DNA from: Siphonodentalium dalli | Taxonomy: Eukaryota; Mollusca; Scaphopoda; Gadilida; Siphonodentaliidae | Direction: 5' to 3' | Assembly: GCA_032622095.1 (NCBI GenBank) | Contig: CP136069.1 | Location: 63,908,819-63,972,818, forward strand | DNA: 64,000 nt | In this document: positions 42,501-57,500 of the stretch, in pieces | How positions within the stretch are numbered: position 1 is the stretch's first letter | How the letters are laid out: every line of letters begins with the position of its first letter | The notes under the pieces: generated by a model | Databases searched by the model: none | Told to the model about the DNA's origin: nothing | The model's input: only the letters and a program-made list of their open reading frames with translations | Position numbers and translations under genes: made by a program

Positions 42501-45500
42501 ATTATTTTTGTTGAAGTAAATCTTTTGTCGTCCGAACTTGACTACTCAATAAAGTCATCAACAATAATTACTGGCTAACTACTAAAAATATTATGATTGT
42601 ATAATTTAAACATGTTTCATTTGCTCACAAACACAATGTAGTTATAACAAAGGTGATTATATAAAATCAATCGCTAAATTCTTAAAGAGTTCCCTCCTTG
42701 CCCCACTCAGTGTACATCACTATCTGATTTTAATATTTCAGAAATGAAGTAGTGGGTGTCTCTTATTGGGGGGATATGGTGCTGTGGTTGTTGGGACACA
42801 TTGCGGGTCTCACTAAATGTGCCCCCAACGATCACAGCGCATAGCTTTTTGATGATTTATTCTCATAATGTTGAGTGTATTCTTATTTATTATCACAAAA
42901 TCTGCCAAGAATTTGATACTAGCCCACGTAGCACATTAAGTCAGACCAATATAAGATTTCCAAGCACTTAGCAATGATAACGTGATCGATATAAATAACT
43001 GGCGTTCAATACAAATCGGATGAACTTTGAAAAGCACGCTCAATTATTCTGCTGACCTCTTTTAGTGATTAGGTCAGATTAGGTAAACAATCTTTGAAAT
43101 CATGTTCGTGTTATGGTCTGTGTGTTATTGGAGGACTGTGGGTTATTGGGATATGTAACGAGAGGCCCAATAACCGACCACGATTTTGTTTAACACAGAC
43201 GGGCTATATGTAAATATATAGTAGTATGAAATATTATTCAGGTAGTTATATCATCAGGATAGAAACAATCTCAATTTGAAAGACAACAACAGGTGTATAT
43301 ACAGCCACGTTGTGAAGGAGGGAGGGGGGTATAGAAGGTAAAACAAATTTTCAAGAATTGGAAATTTGTGATGCAAATCCACAATATTCTGAAACTTCAA
43401 GCATAAGTAAGTTGACCTTAAGAAATATGTTGAAGTTGACCTATTTTGACTGAATCGAAATGAAAATTTAGTGATTTCTGAGTCGCAAAAATAAGTTTCC
43501 ACTGTCACACATAATTTCCCAAACTTCGGAAATTCAGTTGGCATACTGGATGTTGTTTTGCAGTTGGAAATTAATTTTCAAGTTTATCACATGCCTTCCA
43601 CCATTATGACCATCCATATAGATATGTATCTGGATGTACAGTAATGCCCTAAATAATCGACTCTTTAACCACAGCATAATTGTGGGTAACTTTTCCGGAT
43701 TTAGTCGGAAATATGGCTTGTTGCTATTCATCGGAAAGCTCTCACTCAATCCGGAAAAGTTACCCATAATTTTGCTGTGGTTAAGGAGTCGATTATTTAG
43801 GGCATTACTGTATAATGGTCTCTAAAATATCAGAAGAAAAAAACCCTTATAATGCACATGGCTCATTCTGTTACTGAGTAGAGCACACACCTGCAAGAGT
43901 GGGAAATATCCACTGGTCCGCTATAACGGAATATCTAGTGAGCAGTTTGACCTCCCTTAGAGAAATGCATTGTGGGAACAGATTTGCTTGTTAGTGAACA
44001 AAGCCCGACTGCAGGGCAACAGGCGCCACAATTATTGCAGAAAACAGGAACAGAACCATAATTACCGTGGAAACAAAGCCAATATGTTTGGTCGTTGTCG
44101 AGACCCTCTTTGATGTTTTATATCACATTATTTTATTGCATAAAAACTCGTATAATACAGTCATAATTTAGCTGCGATATTCCAATATGTCTCTGATATA
44201 GAGACGACCAGTCAGAGAAAGATTATTGCGCAAACATTTTATATCAGCAGTTTTTGCATCATTAGTTTTCAGTCTGCGTCGTTGACATCTTTGAGGGTTC
44301 CGGTTATTACGAGATTTTATAGTTCATATAATACGAGGTTAAAGCGGAACATAGGAAATGAAAACTGCTTTCGTACTTCCTCAACTGTCTTTGTAATGAC
44401 GATTCGCGTATGATGACACGACATTAGGGAAAGGGCACGCTGAACGACAGCACTACTTGAGGGATATACTGTTTCGAGCTAATAGTTATTATACCTGATT
44501 ATAGTGTTCTGAATGGTTCACAGGTCAGCTAGGCACATCCTGGAGTTAACTATTATAGTTATATTTGACTGTGCGAAATTCACCACTTCCTCGTGTTTAA
44601 AAAAAAATATGATAGGATCGTGCATCAGTGTACAGCCATTTTGTACTTTTACAGTACTGAAGCAAATGAACATTATCCAGATCAAATTTGTTATGCAACA
44701 TTTTACATCAACTTAATTACTTTATTTAATAATCGCACAAGTATACATTTCTAAATGGCAATAACATGGGTACACAAAAGCTCCTCCATAACAATATTTA
44801 CACCAATTGAAGGTACAGTAATGCCTTAAATAATCGACTCCTTAACCACCGCAGAATTATGGGTAATTTTTCAGGATTTATTCGGGAATATGGCTTGTTG
44901 CCATTCATCGGAAAGCTCTTAGTGAGCTTGCCGATGAATGGCAACAAGCCATATTTCCAACTTTATAGTTATTTCATGACAAAATTTTCTGAAAAAAAGT
45001 ATACAGTTATGTCTTAAATAATCGACTCCTAAACCACAGAAGAATTATGGGAAATTTTTCAGGATTTAGTCGGAAATATGGCTTGCTGCCATTCATCGGA
45101 AAGCTCTCACTGAGAGCTTTCCAATGAATGGCAACAAGCCATATTTCCGACTAAATCCTGACGAATTTCCCATAATTCTGCTGTGGTCAAAGGGTCATAT
45201 ACTTTGGGCTTTACTATACATGTACTATGATGACCAGGTAGGTCACTCTGAAGTCGACTTGGTCAAAATAGTGGGACATTTTCAGATGCCAAATAGTCAA
45301 TATTTTAACTCTTTCAGTATACCAGGCTTATTTTGTAGGTTTAGTGCCAGGGAATCTTACGTTTTTCATGGGCATCAAAATTATTACTATGAATACTTGG
45401 TGATAGTTTTGAGTTATAACATGCCCCTAAGGACTTATCCAGTTTGTTTTTAAATTCGCTATAGCATGCTTAAGCATACCCAAAAAAAATTCAACACAAA

Positions 45501-48500
45501 AACCAAAAAAAATCCTTTTTTTTATAATTTATTTTTTAGGGCCGATCTCATCGGCCACTGGCACTCTACAGACTGTAAATTAGGGCCGATGAGATCGGCC
45601 CCTGGCACTGAAAGAGTTGAAGATAAATATTCACTTTATATTTATTTTTATATTTACTGTGTAGTAGACTATAATGTCCGCTACTATTTGCGTTTGATTT
45701 TTGTCCAGACTGAGACATAGACAATATTACCTCATACTAATATTGCAGATTGCTGTGATTACACGATGACGACAATGACCAGACCTGTTATAAAAGTTAA
45801 ATGCATAATTTTCAAGAGATTGGACAAGGATATTGGGGATATTTTCTCGTTAAAAATAATAACATTTTGATAAGGAATATGTTGGCAAACATGTTGAAAA
45901 GTAAACATATTGATATATCGATGTGACAAAAAATATGTTTATTTTCCAAGCTCCTTAATTGTTTATGATACATTGACAATATATAGCACTCATCCAACTA
46001 GTGACTCATAAAAAATCGAGTCGGAAGTCCGATAGTATATATTTGAGTCTGACATTTAATGCCATTTAACATACGCTGCTTCACACTGCTTCACGTCTGA
46101 TGCCTGGTGGTTAAATCTATGTTTGGATAAATCCTCTATTAATAGACTTGTGACATATGTGGATCTCTGATGTTCAAGAAAACAAACGAGCAATAATGAC
46201 CTCATGGAGACATCTCTCATTTTTCACTTCATACGATTTGTACGCCCAGAGCTGACAGCGTTAAATAAAGCCCATGTTATTTTCTTGTATATCATTCCAT
46301 GCTGTCACGGAAATCCAGGCCATTATTTATGTATTTCCGACGCATCAAAGTATCTCCATTCTATCTCGACGGAATCGAAGCTGCATCCTTATTGGTGTAT
46401 TGGAATGCTATTGATTTTCCTGTAAATTTCTTTCCGAGATCCGAACTTAATACTTGCAGGTCATGGCCACAGCAATCTACTAAATCAACTTATTTTCTCA
46501 TGTATCAACTTCAGAATATATATTAGCGACATGGGACTAATTCTATCGAAGCAAGTCAAGGCTACATTAAGGTCCCGCAGTGATGGCTTGACCCATAACT
46601 CTACTTTACTAAATGGATTCTCCCATTCAGTAATAAAAGTACACATATTAGTAGTACAGTAATGCCCTAAATAATTGACTTCTTAACCCTTTACCCAACA
46701 AAACGGCCAAAACCGGCCAAATAAAGCTTCAGCAGCCTAAAATATCTTCGGTCTGTCTCAATAGAACCATACAAATATGGATATCATTGGAACCGGCTCC
46801 TTGACCACATTGTGATAGTTACAGTTATGCCCTGTCCCAATGCATTCTCTTATATATGCGAGTCGACCATAGGTCGCCTCGCATATATAAGAGAATGCAT
46901 TGGCCTAAAAAAAAATCTTTTTTTAACACTTTTTACCATTTTTTCTTACATTCTTTAACAATTTTATAATTTTTAATGTGTTAAGCCAATGCATTCTCTT
47001 ATATATGCGAGGCGACCTATGGTCGACTCGCATATATAAGAGAATGCATTGGCACAGGGCCTTCTGTTAGGTAAAGGGTTAACCACAGCAGAATTATGGG
47101 TAACTTTTCAGGATTTAGTCGGAAATATGGCTTGTTGCCATTCATCGGAAAGCTCTCCCGCTGTGGTTAAGGAGTCGATTATTTAGAGCATTACTGTAAT
47201 TGAAGCTGAGCCAGTTGATAAAACCACATCAATCCTCCATACCAGAAGTCGATCCTCATTTTCATTTCCGGAGAGCATCAATCTAAGCTAATAGTAACGA
47301 CCAATTGGAACACATTTCATCTCTCAATAAATATTGGTTAATTTTACATTGATTTGCCCTTTTGCTCTAAATTCGGAGATCGGCCTGCAGTCTGATTAAC
47401 CCTTTACCCAACAAACCGGCCAAAACCGGCCAAAACAAGCTTCAACAGCCTAAACTATCTTCGGTCTGTCTCAATAGAACCATACAAATATGGATATCAT
47501 TGGAACCGGCTCCTTGACCACATTGTGATAGTTACAGTTATGCCCTGTGCCAATGCATTCTCTTATATATGCGAGTCGACCATAGGTCGCCTCGCATATA
47601 TAAGAGAATGCATTGGCCTAAAAAAAATCTTTTTTTAACACTTTTTACCATTTTTTCTTACATTCTTTAACAATTTTATAATTTTTAATGTGTTAAGCCA
47701 ATGCATTCTCTTATATATGCGAGGCGACCTATGGTCGACTCGCATATATAAGAGAATGCATTGGCACAGGGCCGTTCTGTTGGGTAAAGGGTTAATCAAA
47801 TTTAACCTTTTGATAACTGATGCAGGGTGACTTGCATGCATCACTTCTCCCTATTTTTGTCCGAGGGAGAAGTGACTTCTCTTTCATACCAACACACATA
47901 TAAGCATTTATTCCAAGTCTAGATATATTCGTGACAATTACCTTATATGCGAGTCCCCCATAGAAAGCCTCGTATATACATGTATATGAGAATGCACTGG
48001 TTAAAAAGGTCAAGGTAAATGTTGTTATGCCAATGCATTCTCTTATATATGCGAGTCGCCCTATGGGAGACTCACATATATAAGAGAATGCATTGGCACA
48101 GTGTTTTCGCAAAACTTAAGGAAGCTCCAGTCATATAAGAAAGGTTAAATAATGTGCATCGTATTGTATATACTAGAGCTTCTTCTTTCCAATTGCACTT
48201 AACAAATATGACCTTTTTTTTGCATCAAGAATTCCAAATGACTCTCAAGGTACTGCATCATTTAATTAACTTCCGGACTATTTGACAACGTGCAATTGGA
48301 TTGAATGTCAAAAGTTTGCCAACACAAGAATGGATGTGGGCGAGTCAATAAACTGAACATGGAGCGAATCACGCAGTAAACTGTGCCAGACTACGTGACT
48401 TATGGAAGAATCGTATAGCCAATTCACGCATGAGGTCAGACCAAAGGACCTGGAAATATTGAACTGATCAATGAGAAAATAAGTAATCACACCAAATGCA

Positions 48501-51500
48501 AATACCAAGACCCTCTTGGCAGGGAATCACATATTGACTATACCAAGCCTTGAAATAATGTGTCTGTCATTTGCAGAATGAGGTCCCCAGAGGGTTAATT
48601 TAATGACGCCACCCTGCAACAGTGGACTAGCATCACCAAATTCACCCTCTGGGGACCTCATTCTGCTTAGGCTCATCTTCTGAGAAGTATCTATAGTCTC
48701 AAAACAGTTTTCCATTCTGTTCAGTTTCTACATCTCCTAACTTACAGAAGATAAAATGCATAATCAAGGTTATTAATGGGTGAACATCACCAACTTCAAC
48801 TTGGGAACTTCAATGTGATCCCAGGTCTCCCATAGCAGTTGAGACTATTATATAAAGCAGAATGAGGTTTCCAGAGGGTGAATTTAGTGATTCTAGCCTG
48901 CACTATTTCAAGACATTGTAGGTTTAAAAAGATCTGTCCAGACTGTTTTGTCAGCAAATAGATCATTACAATAATTCCAGAGACCAGACTGCAGGTATCA
49001 ACAAGATATGTCACTCGAAACTGACTGCCTCCGTAATGAAGCAACTCGTGAGATAATTTAACCCTTTACCCAACAGAAGGGCCCTGTGCCAATGCATTCT
49101 CTTATATATGCGAGTCGACCATAGGTCGCCTCGCATATATAAGAGAATGCATTGGCTTAACACATTAAAAATTATAAAATTGTTAAAGAATGTAAGAAAA
49201 AATGGTAATGGCCAATGCATTCTCTTATATATGCGAGGCGACCTATGGTCGACTCGCATATATAAGAGAATGCATTGGCACAGGGCATAACTGTAACTAT
49301 CACAATGTGGTCAAGGAGCCGGTTCCAATGATATCCATATTTGTATGGTTCTATTGAGACAGACCGAAGATATTTTAGGCTGTTGAAGCTTTATTTGGCC
49401 GGTTTTGGCCAGTTTGTTGGGTAAAGGGTTAATCCCTGACCTCCAATAATTTGTAATGTTGTGTTCCGTGAAGGATTTTTGAATATAATACCCATCTGAC
49501 CTTGTCTTTGACAAACCATAATGCACACATATCGTGACACACCGTCACCCTTAGGTTAACAATCACGCCTTGTTTCGTCGAAATCATGATGTACAATGTA
49601 ATTGGAGTTATGGAGTGGATACGAAGGGTTGTGTCTGGTGACTTAATCGAGAGAACGACCTTGTCCTGTGACCTTGACCTTCAACAATTGGAGACCAGAC
49701 AAGGCTATAGGTATAACAAATATCGAAATTGAGGAGAAAATAAGTAAATCACCCACTGATTTCAACTATTGAGAATGTTTCTGTGGCAGAAATAACCAAA
49801 TCACTTCGATAATACCGGAGAAAGACTGCAGGACCGGAGGTAGATATAAGCTTCTGAAGCAGTGAAAATTCAATGCAGCAACACTAATTTTTGTTATATT
49901 AATTTTTACAACTTTTTTGTCTTATACAAGCCTTGAAATAGTGTGTCTGTCATTTGCAGAATGAGGTCCTCAGAGGGTGAATTTAGTGATGCTATCCAGC
50001 ACAGTAGGTTAGCATAACCAAATTCACTCTGCTGGAACCTCATTCTGCTGAGGCCTCAACTGCTATGGGAGATGATCAGATTGATGTTCACCCATTAGTC
50101 ATCTCGATTATGCATTTATCTTCTGCAAATTAGAGGATATAGAAACTGAACAGAAGAGAAAAAGTTACAATGTTGAGACTATAGATACTTCCCAGAAGAT
50201 GAAGTCTACGCAGAATAAGGTCCCCCAGAGGGTGAATTTAATTATGTTAGCCCGCTGTCGGGGATAGCATCACTAAATTCACCCTCTGTGGACCTCATTC
50301 TGCAAATGACACACACATTATTTCAAGGCTTGGTCTTATACTGCAATTGTATTTGTTTTTTGGTTTTTGTTTTCAGGCTATTTGTTACATGTGTAATATG
50401 AAAAATAATTGCAAAAAGATATTATATAAATGTATATCATGAATATATTACATTATGCTGGTTATACTGGTAGTGGTCAAAGCCCCAACCACAAATATTT
50501 TTTTCTGTGGCCAAATCAAACCACTCGAAACACTCAATCCAGTCTGCTGGAATCAAAAGCATCGAAACTAAGGAGAAAATAAGTGAATCACACACCGATT
50601 TTAACTGGCCGGACCACGTCTGCGACAGAATTAACCGAATCACACAGATAATACCAGAGCCCAGACTGCGGGTATCAATGTATTGACCGGTGGTGGATAT
50701 AAGCTTCTATAGAGGTGAAAATTCAATTGAGCAAGGTCTCGCCGTCAGGGAGGATGTAATGATAGTTCAATAATCTATTTATGGCAATCCATTGCAGACA
50801 ATTGGCTGCTAGGCTAACTTGTCTAACATTACTCCACTGACATAACCTCAGGTCCTTGATATCTGCGGTCTCAATCGGTACACAGAGTTGACTCAAGCAC
50901 GGTGGGGAATCACGTGGTTTCGAGGTTGGTGGGTACCAATCAATCAAAATGTGCAAACGCCCACACAAACATAATATTTGAGAAATTGGAACAAAACATA
51001 GCATTTTGACTGTTACGAGCATATGCTAGTTTATTTTAAAAACATGTTGATACCTTATCTGTTCGGAAATAGATCAGTAGTTTCATATAACATTCTGACC
51101 AAAGTTTCCAGTCGGAAGTTTGTGGAATACGCAAGACCATACTTCTAGTAACAGCAATCAATTCGGTGCTTCGCCATTTGTAGCATATAAGTCCTCCCCT
51201 GAGGTACCGCTCGGCGGATCACATTTATCATCGTTGTCACGTTCTCATACAATCTATTGATTATATCAGACAAGATCGTCAGATGTCCTGCAAATTTTCA
51301 AGCTGTTTTTCCCAATGCTCTTTGCGATATCTGTGATTATATTCCCATGTTGATAGCCTTCCAAACTTTTTTGTTCAACCTTTCATTTGAACAGTCTAGA
51401 TGAGAATATTTTTGGCAATAGAAATAGTTTGATGCTCCTGAGTGCAAGCCTGTAAATAGTGTGTCTGACGTTTGCAGAATGAGGTCCCCCAGATGGTGAA

Positions 51501-54500
51501 TTTAGTGACGCTATTCTGCACAGCAAGCATCACCAAATTCACCCTCTGGGAACCTCATTATGCTTAGGCCTCAACTGCTATCGGAGACCAAGGATCAGAT
51601 TGAAGTTCCCCAGTTGAAATTGGTGATGTAGCCCATTGGGCACCTCGATTATGCATTTTATCTTCTGCAAATTAGGGGATACAGAAACTGAACAGAAGGG
51701 AATTAATTTGAGACTTTAGATACTTTCCCAAAAGATGAGGCCAAAACAGAATGAGGTCCCCAGAGAGTGAATTTGGTGATGCTATAGCCTGCTGTGCGAG
51801 ATAGCATCACTAAATTCACCCTCTTGGGAATCTCATATGATGACAGGGAGTAGCTTAGAGGTTACTTCTCCCGATATATTTATTTGGGAGAAGTGGGTTG
51901 TCAAGGCACAATATACCTTTACCCTTCGGCGGGTAGAACAACATTTATGTTGCCATACGCTTGCCAGGCGCAATAACATTTATGTCATTTACGGTCGTTC
52001 TAGGGTAATAACTAGGGTAATATGTTATTGTGCAAATAACTATAATAATCATCTCCTAAATAGGAACTTTTCATATATATCGTGTGGATGGACATTATTT
52101 TTTATTATTTACATTGATTCGTGCTTTAAATAATGTTGTTATTTTTTACTATAGGCCAATATGTTACAATATTACTCAGATTATTTGCAAAAATTGATCC
52201 CCCCCCATGGATATGACGTCATATACAGTAATGCTCTAAGTAATCGACTCTTTAACCACAGCAAAATTATGGGTAACTTTTCAGGATTTAGTGGGAAATA
52301 TGGCTTGTTGCCATTCATCGGAAAGCTCTCAGGGAGAGCTTTCCGATGAATGGCAACAAGCCATATTTCCAACTAAATCCTGAAAAGTTACCCATAATTC
52401 TGCTGTGGTTAAAGAGTCGATTACTTAGAGCATTACTGTATGACGTACTCACGTGTCAAAGGGTTAATATAGAGAAGTTCTCTTATTTTCATTAAATTCA
52501 TTTGCTCTTTATTATTCTTCCTATTCCCAAACTGTCTCTTCATATCACCAAGGACTCCATCAAATTCTTTTCACCCCGTGACATTTCTTATATTCTGATA
52601 ACTAACAGACACTTTGAATGCCAGTGGGAGCTTGCCACAACAAAAGCCGTCTTTCAGGAAAAATGTTGCTTTTCTTCAATCTCAATAATGGAGGCTTTCC
52701 ACTAGGCGCGCTCTATTGCCCGATATTGATTCCGCCTGGCACTTCTGCGTCAAGGGACCAATTGCCCCCCTTGTCATATGATAAAACATATATGCTTCTG
52801 ATAGGTTTTCACAATACGAGACCACAATGACAAATGGGTTCATTCAACTGCGTTATCATCTGCCTCAGCGATTGACGATTTGTTGTCGCTTCTCCAATTT
52901 AAGTGGAGGCATCCATCAGCAGTTTCAATTTTCTGTCGATTCCTAATTGCTGTTGGTCTATGAGTGAGCATTGACGCTGAAAATTCTTTTCACATAGATT
53001 TATGGATCCTGTTATCATTTCATTCCAGTGGCTCTTCCCTCTATTGAAGCAGAAAATCATTCTACTGTGCGGATTTATCAAGTAGCGTGCATACTGCATT
53101 CAACGATTATCAAGTATTATACCGGTATCCAACTATAGTAGTTGTATAACTGTTCAGGCACATCCTGAATTAACATGTGATGTACATGATTAAACAACAA
53201 CAATGATTCCTCCAATGGTCATATAAATGGAATAACGGCACCACAATTATGTTTGAAATTCATAGTTAGTTACAATATTTGAGTTTCGTAAACGAGCTCT
53301 ATGAAGCAAACACATTTATATAAAGAGCGTTTAATCCATTTAGTGTTTACCGAAATTGTCATCGAGATATAATTTTACTGCAATAAGATATACAAATTAA
53401 CACTGTGCGGGGTAGCATCAATAAATTTACAGTAATCACCCTCTGGGGACCTCATTCTGCAAATGTCAGACATTATTTATTCCACGCCATTGAAGTGAGG
53501 AACATGTATTCAATGGATTCCCAGCCATTGAATACATATTATTCTATACCTCTAGTGGAATACAAGCCGGAACTATTTTTGTTGACTTTGTCACCAATAA
53601 ATAAGACATACATTACATCAACGATCCACTTCGGGTGACGCCCGATCCATTACTGGTTACTCATCAGATTAAATCTAAATAAAGGTAGCTATAGTATGAA
53701 TGAAGATGACAGTCATGGATTGAACTTAATTGAAACAATGGTGTAGAATAAATACAGAACACAACTTGCACCATAATCTCGAATTATCTAACTCTTTGCA
53801 GACAACACATAGTTACATTGTTAAATATATCCTTGCACCATCCGCAACTCATTCGATAAAAGATTCTTGATTACGATGCGCATTGTGTTCTGTCTACAGT
53901 AATTCCCTAAATAATTATGGGTAATTTTTCAGGATTTAGTCGGAAATATGGCTTGTTGCCATTCATTGGAAAGCTCACACCTTAACAACCCTCCAAATCA
54001 ATAAAAGACCATTCCGATGTACACTTTTTAACTATCTGGGAGAATCCATAGAGTATAAAAGAGTTAATAGCGGCTGAAATGACGATAAACACCAACAAAG
54101 CAGATTACTATCCAAATCAGCTCAACAACAAACCCACAATGCACTTTGTTACAACATGGCGTTCACTATATTGCCACAAATTGAAACAAGGGTGAGTTGA
54201 TTTGATAATTCAGAGCAGAATTGTAAGGGAATTTAGCCTCCTATTCCCCCGAGTGTACGCTCGTCTGTCACATTAAATTCCATTCAATTTATTGCATTCA
54301 CAGCATTCCGAATATAATGAATATTTCCGAAGACCTTCTGGGAAAAGACCAACAAAAAATGGTATTGGGAGTGATGGTTTGTAATTCCGACTGTCTGAAT
54401 GATACTGCCTGAGAGGTGGCATTCTTTATCGGCTCCTATACAATCTCTCCAATTCATTCAGATTTCATCATGAATTTTCATGCTGATTGTATCAGAGAGG

Positions 54501-57500
54501 GCCTGAGGTTACATCTGTCTACAAAACGTGTAATCTTGTTTGGTTTCAAATTCCAGACACTTTGATAAGGCTACTCCAGACATATTGTCAGAAATAAATG
54601 ATTAATGAAATTATGAGTTGACATTTTATGCCATATTCATGTCTGTCATTTATATACAGAAATGATGGGCTTATTGCTGGGGCTATACAATGCCAGCCAA
54701 ATGTCATATATTTGGTTACTTCTGATCCCAAGATTACTCAACATGAGTCTCTTAATATAAAGAGAAAATGAGCAGCCATTTATGACTATTCTTTGATAGG
54801 ATGGCAGTCAGATTTTATCGGAAATACAGTAATGCCCTAAATAATTGACCCCTTAACCACAGCAGAATTATGGGTAATTTTTCAGGATTTAGTCGGAAAA
54901 GGGCTTGTTGCCATTCATCGGAAGCTCTCACTGAGAGCTTTCCAATGAATGGCAACACGCCATATTTCCGACTAAATCCTGAAAAATTACCCATAATTCT
55001 GCTGTGGTTAAGGAGTCGATTATTTCGGACATTACTGTAGTGTTGCAGTATCCTTATTTAGGTCTAGCATTCTTCTATGTTACCTTTAAATATTTACACA
55101 CCCCGTCTGTTTTACACTAAATCCTGTTTGGTGATTGGTCAACTGCCAATTGGGTCACCCATTTCATACCCCAATAACACACAAACCGTAACACGAACAC
55201 GACGTCACAAATTGTTGACATAATCTAATCACTAAAAGCGGTTAGCAGAATAATTGGGCGTGCTTTTTAAAGTTCAGCTAAATTGCGTATGAAGCCAGTT
55301 ATTTATATAGATCACCTTATCGTTGCTAAGTGCTTGGAAATTTATATTGGACTGACATAATGTGCTGCATGTCCTAGTCTCAATTTCTCAGCAGATTTTG
55401 TGAAAATATATAAGAATACACTCAGCTTGTTTATGGGAATAAATCATGAAAAAGCTTATAAATATAAGAAATGAATGTAGTGGGTGTGTGTGTGTTATTG
55501 GGGGATACAGCGCTGTGGCCATTGGGGCCATATTTAGTGAGAACTGCTTCGCTGTTCAAACAATGTGCCCAAACAACCACAGTGGCGTTATCCCCCAAAT
55601 ACACACACACCCACTATACAATTATTTCTTCAAATTTAAATTAGAGCATATTTGTAAAATAGGATTATCAAGAACCTCAATAATAATTTCGCATGAACGT
55701 TCTTAGCCTCTAAAAATATTCATCTCTGATCGAATTAAATAGTGAACTAAATAAAGGTCTGAAAATGGGTTCCTTGAATTTTTTTAATCTACCATTTTTC
55801 TACGTTGCAATTTGGAACATACATATTTGTAAAAATGGCAATGTCAAGGCTCACACAGATCATTTAACATGAAGATCTTTGGTCTCTAACCATTTTGATA
55901 TCTTATCAAGTTAAACGCATGAAAAGAATGGGCCCCTTGTTTAGTTGTAGCGTTTTATCTATGGTTCTTCTATGTTGAATTTAGGATTATATTTATAACA
56001 TGGTATTATCAATTTCCCCACAGATTATTAAATATAAAGATCATTTGGCCTCTAACCACATTGATCACTGATTGAATTAAACGTGCATGAAAAGAATGGG
56101 TTCCAGGGTTAAGTTCTATGTTGCAATTGGAGTATATTAATAACATGGCATTATCAAGGCCCACCACAGGTTATTTAATGTAACGATCCTTGGCCTTTAA
56201 CCATGCTAATCTCTGATTGTAATAAACAATGAACTAAAGAAATGAATAAATAAATTTATAGCTTAAATGGGTTCCTTGTTTTGTTCTAGCATTCTTCTAT
56301 GTTACATTTAAACACATTAGTAACATGACATTATCAAAGCCCCCCCCACAGATAATTTAACATTTCAATCGTTGGCCTTTAACCTTATTGATCTCAGATC
56401 ATATTGATTTGTGTGTAAGATTAATCACTACTGTCGGATACGGCCAATTTTTTTCAACTTGTTCATCCCGATATAGAGCCGCGTTGATTGATTCGTTATT
56501 TAAGGCCAAGAAATATTTCAATTCAATTACGATTGTACATGTTCCAACAGAGTAACTAAGTGTATCACATTTTTCAAGATATGTTTGACAACAAACTGCT
56601 TTGATAGTCGGCATGTCTGTGTTTGAATTGTTCAGTGCCAAGGTCGACCAAAAGGCTATATATAAAGGTTGTACAAGTTCCAACTGGGTAACTAATGTAG
56701 AACATGTTTAACCCTTGTATACTAAAGCATCATTGATGAGTAGTTATATATCCCATTGGAAATGTTCAGATAATAAGTTCAACAAACGGCCATAGGTCAT
56801 TTGTTGAACTTATTATCTAAACATTTCCCTCAATAATAGAGCTCCTTCCGCACTTTTATTTATCTGTCATCTGCTTATATCACATTAAAGGGGTACTATA
56901 CACTAAATCCGGCCATTTATGGAACCGTCTCCTTTTATACTCAAAAGAATATATGCAACAAATGAATGAATATGTTGCCTATAATCTGTTGAGTATTAAA
57001 GGAGTTGGTCCCATAAATGGCCGGATTTAGCATACAGTACCCCTTTAACATCCCTCCAAATCAATGATAGACCATTTTGATGTACAAATTTTAACTGACT
57101 GGGAGAATCCATTCATTATAGAAAGGGTTAAAGATGTTATTTTGTTTGTGCACAAACAAAGTAATGAACATGTCAAACTGAGCCAGTGCTTCAGCCCATT
57201 CTGATATAATGATTGTCCAAAGGGAAAAAATAATTTAAATTTAAGCCAAATGTGCCCCAAATTAGTTTGGTCACAATGCCAGAGCTTCAGATTTCTGCTC
57301 CACAGATGGATAATAACTTGATTCCCATTCATTCATTTGTAGGGATGTTCAGCCAACATGTTTTTAGCTGAACAACCCCACAAATGAATCCAAAAGAAGC
57401 TATATCAGCTTATGCCTTGTAAGACATGAACATGAAGAATAGTACGTTCCAAGGATGTGGCTAGTGGGTCTCCATTGGGGATAGAATGGGGGTGGGGTGG

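Noticed and set aside
43865-43940. tRNA-like phrase near ACTGAGTAGAGC
   Set aside because: I could not fold a cloverleaf with matching acceptor stem and T loop; at best a decayed SINE head.
52502-52830. Overlapping plus frames of 67 and 70 codons
   Set aside because: No family resemblance and no splice context; likely chance.
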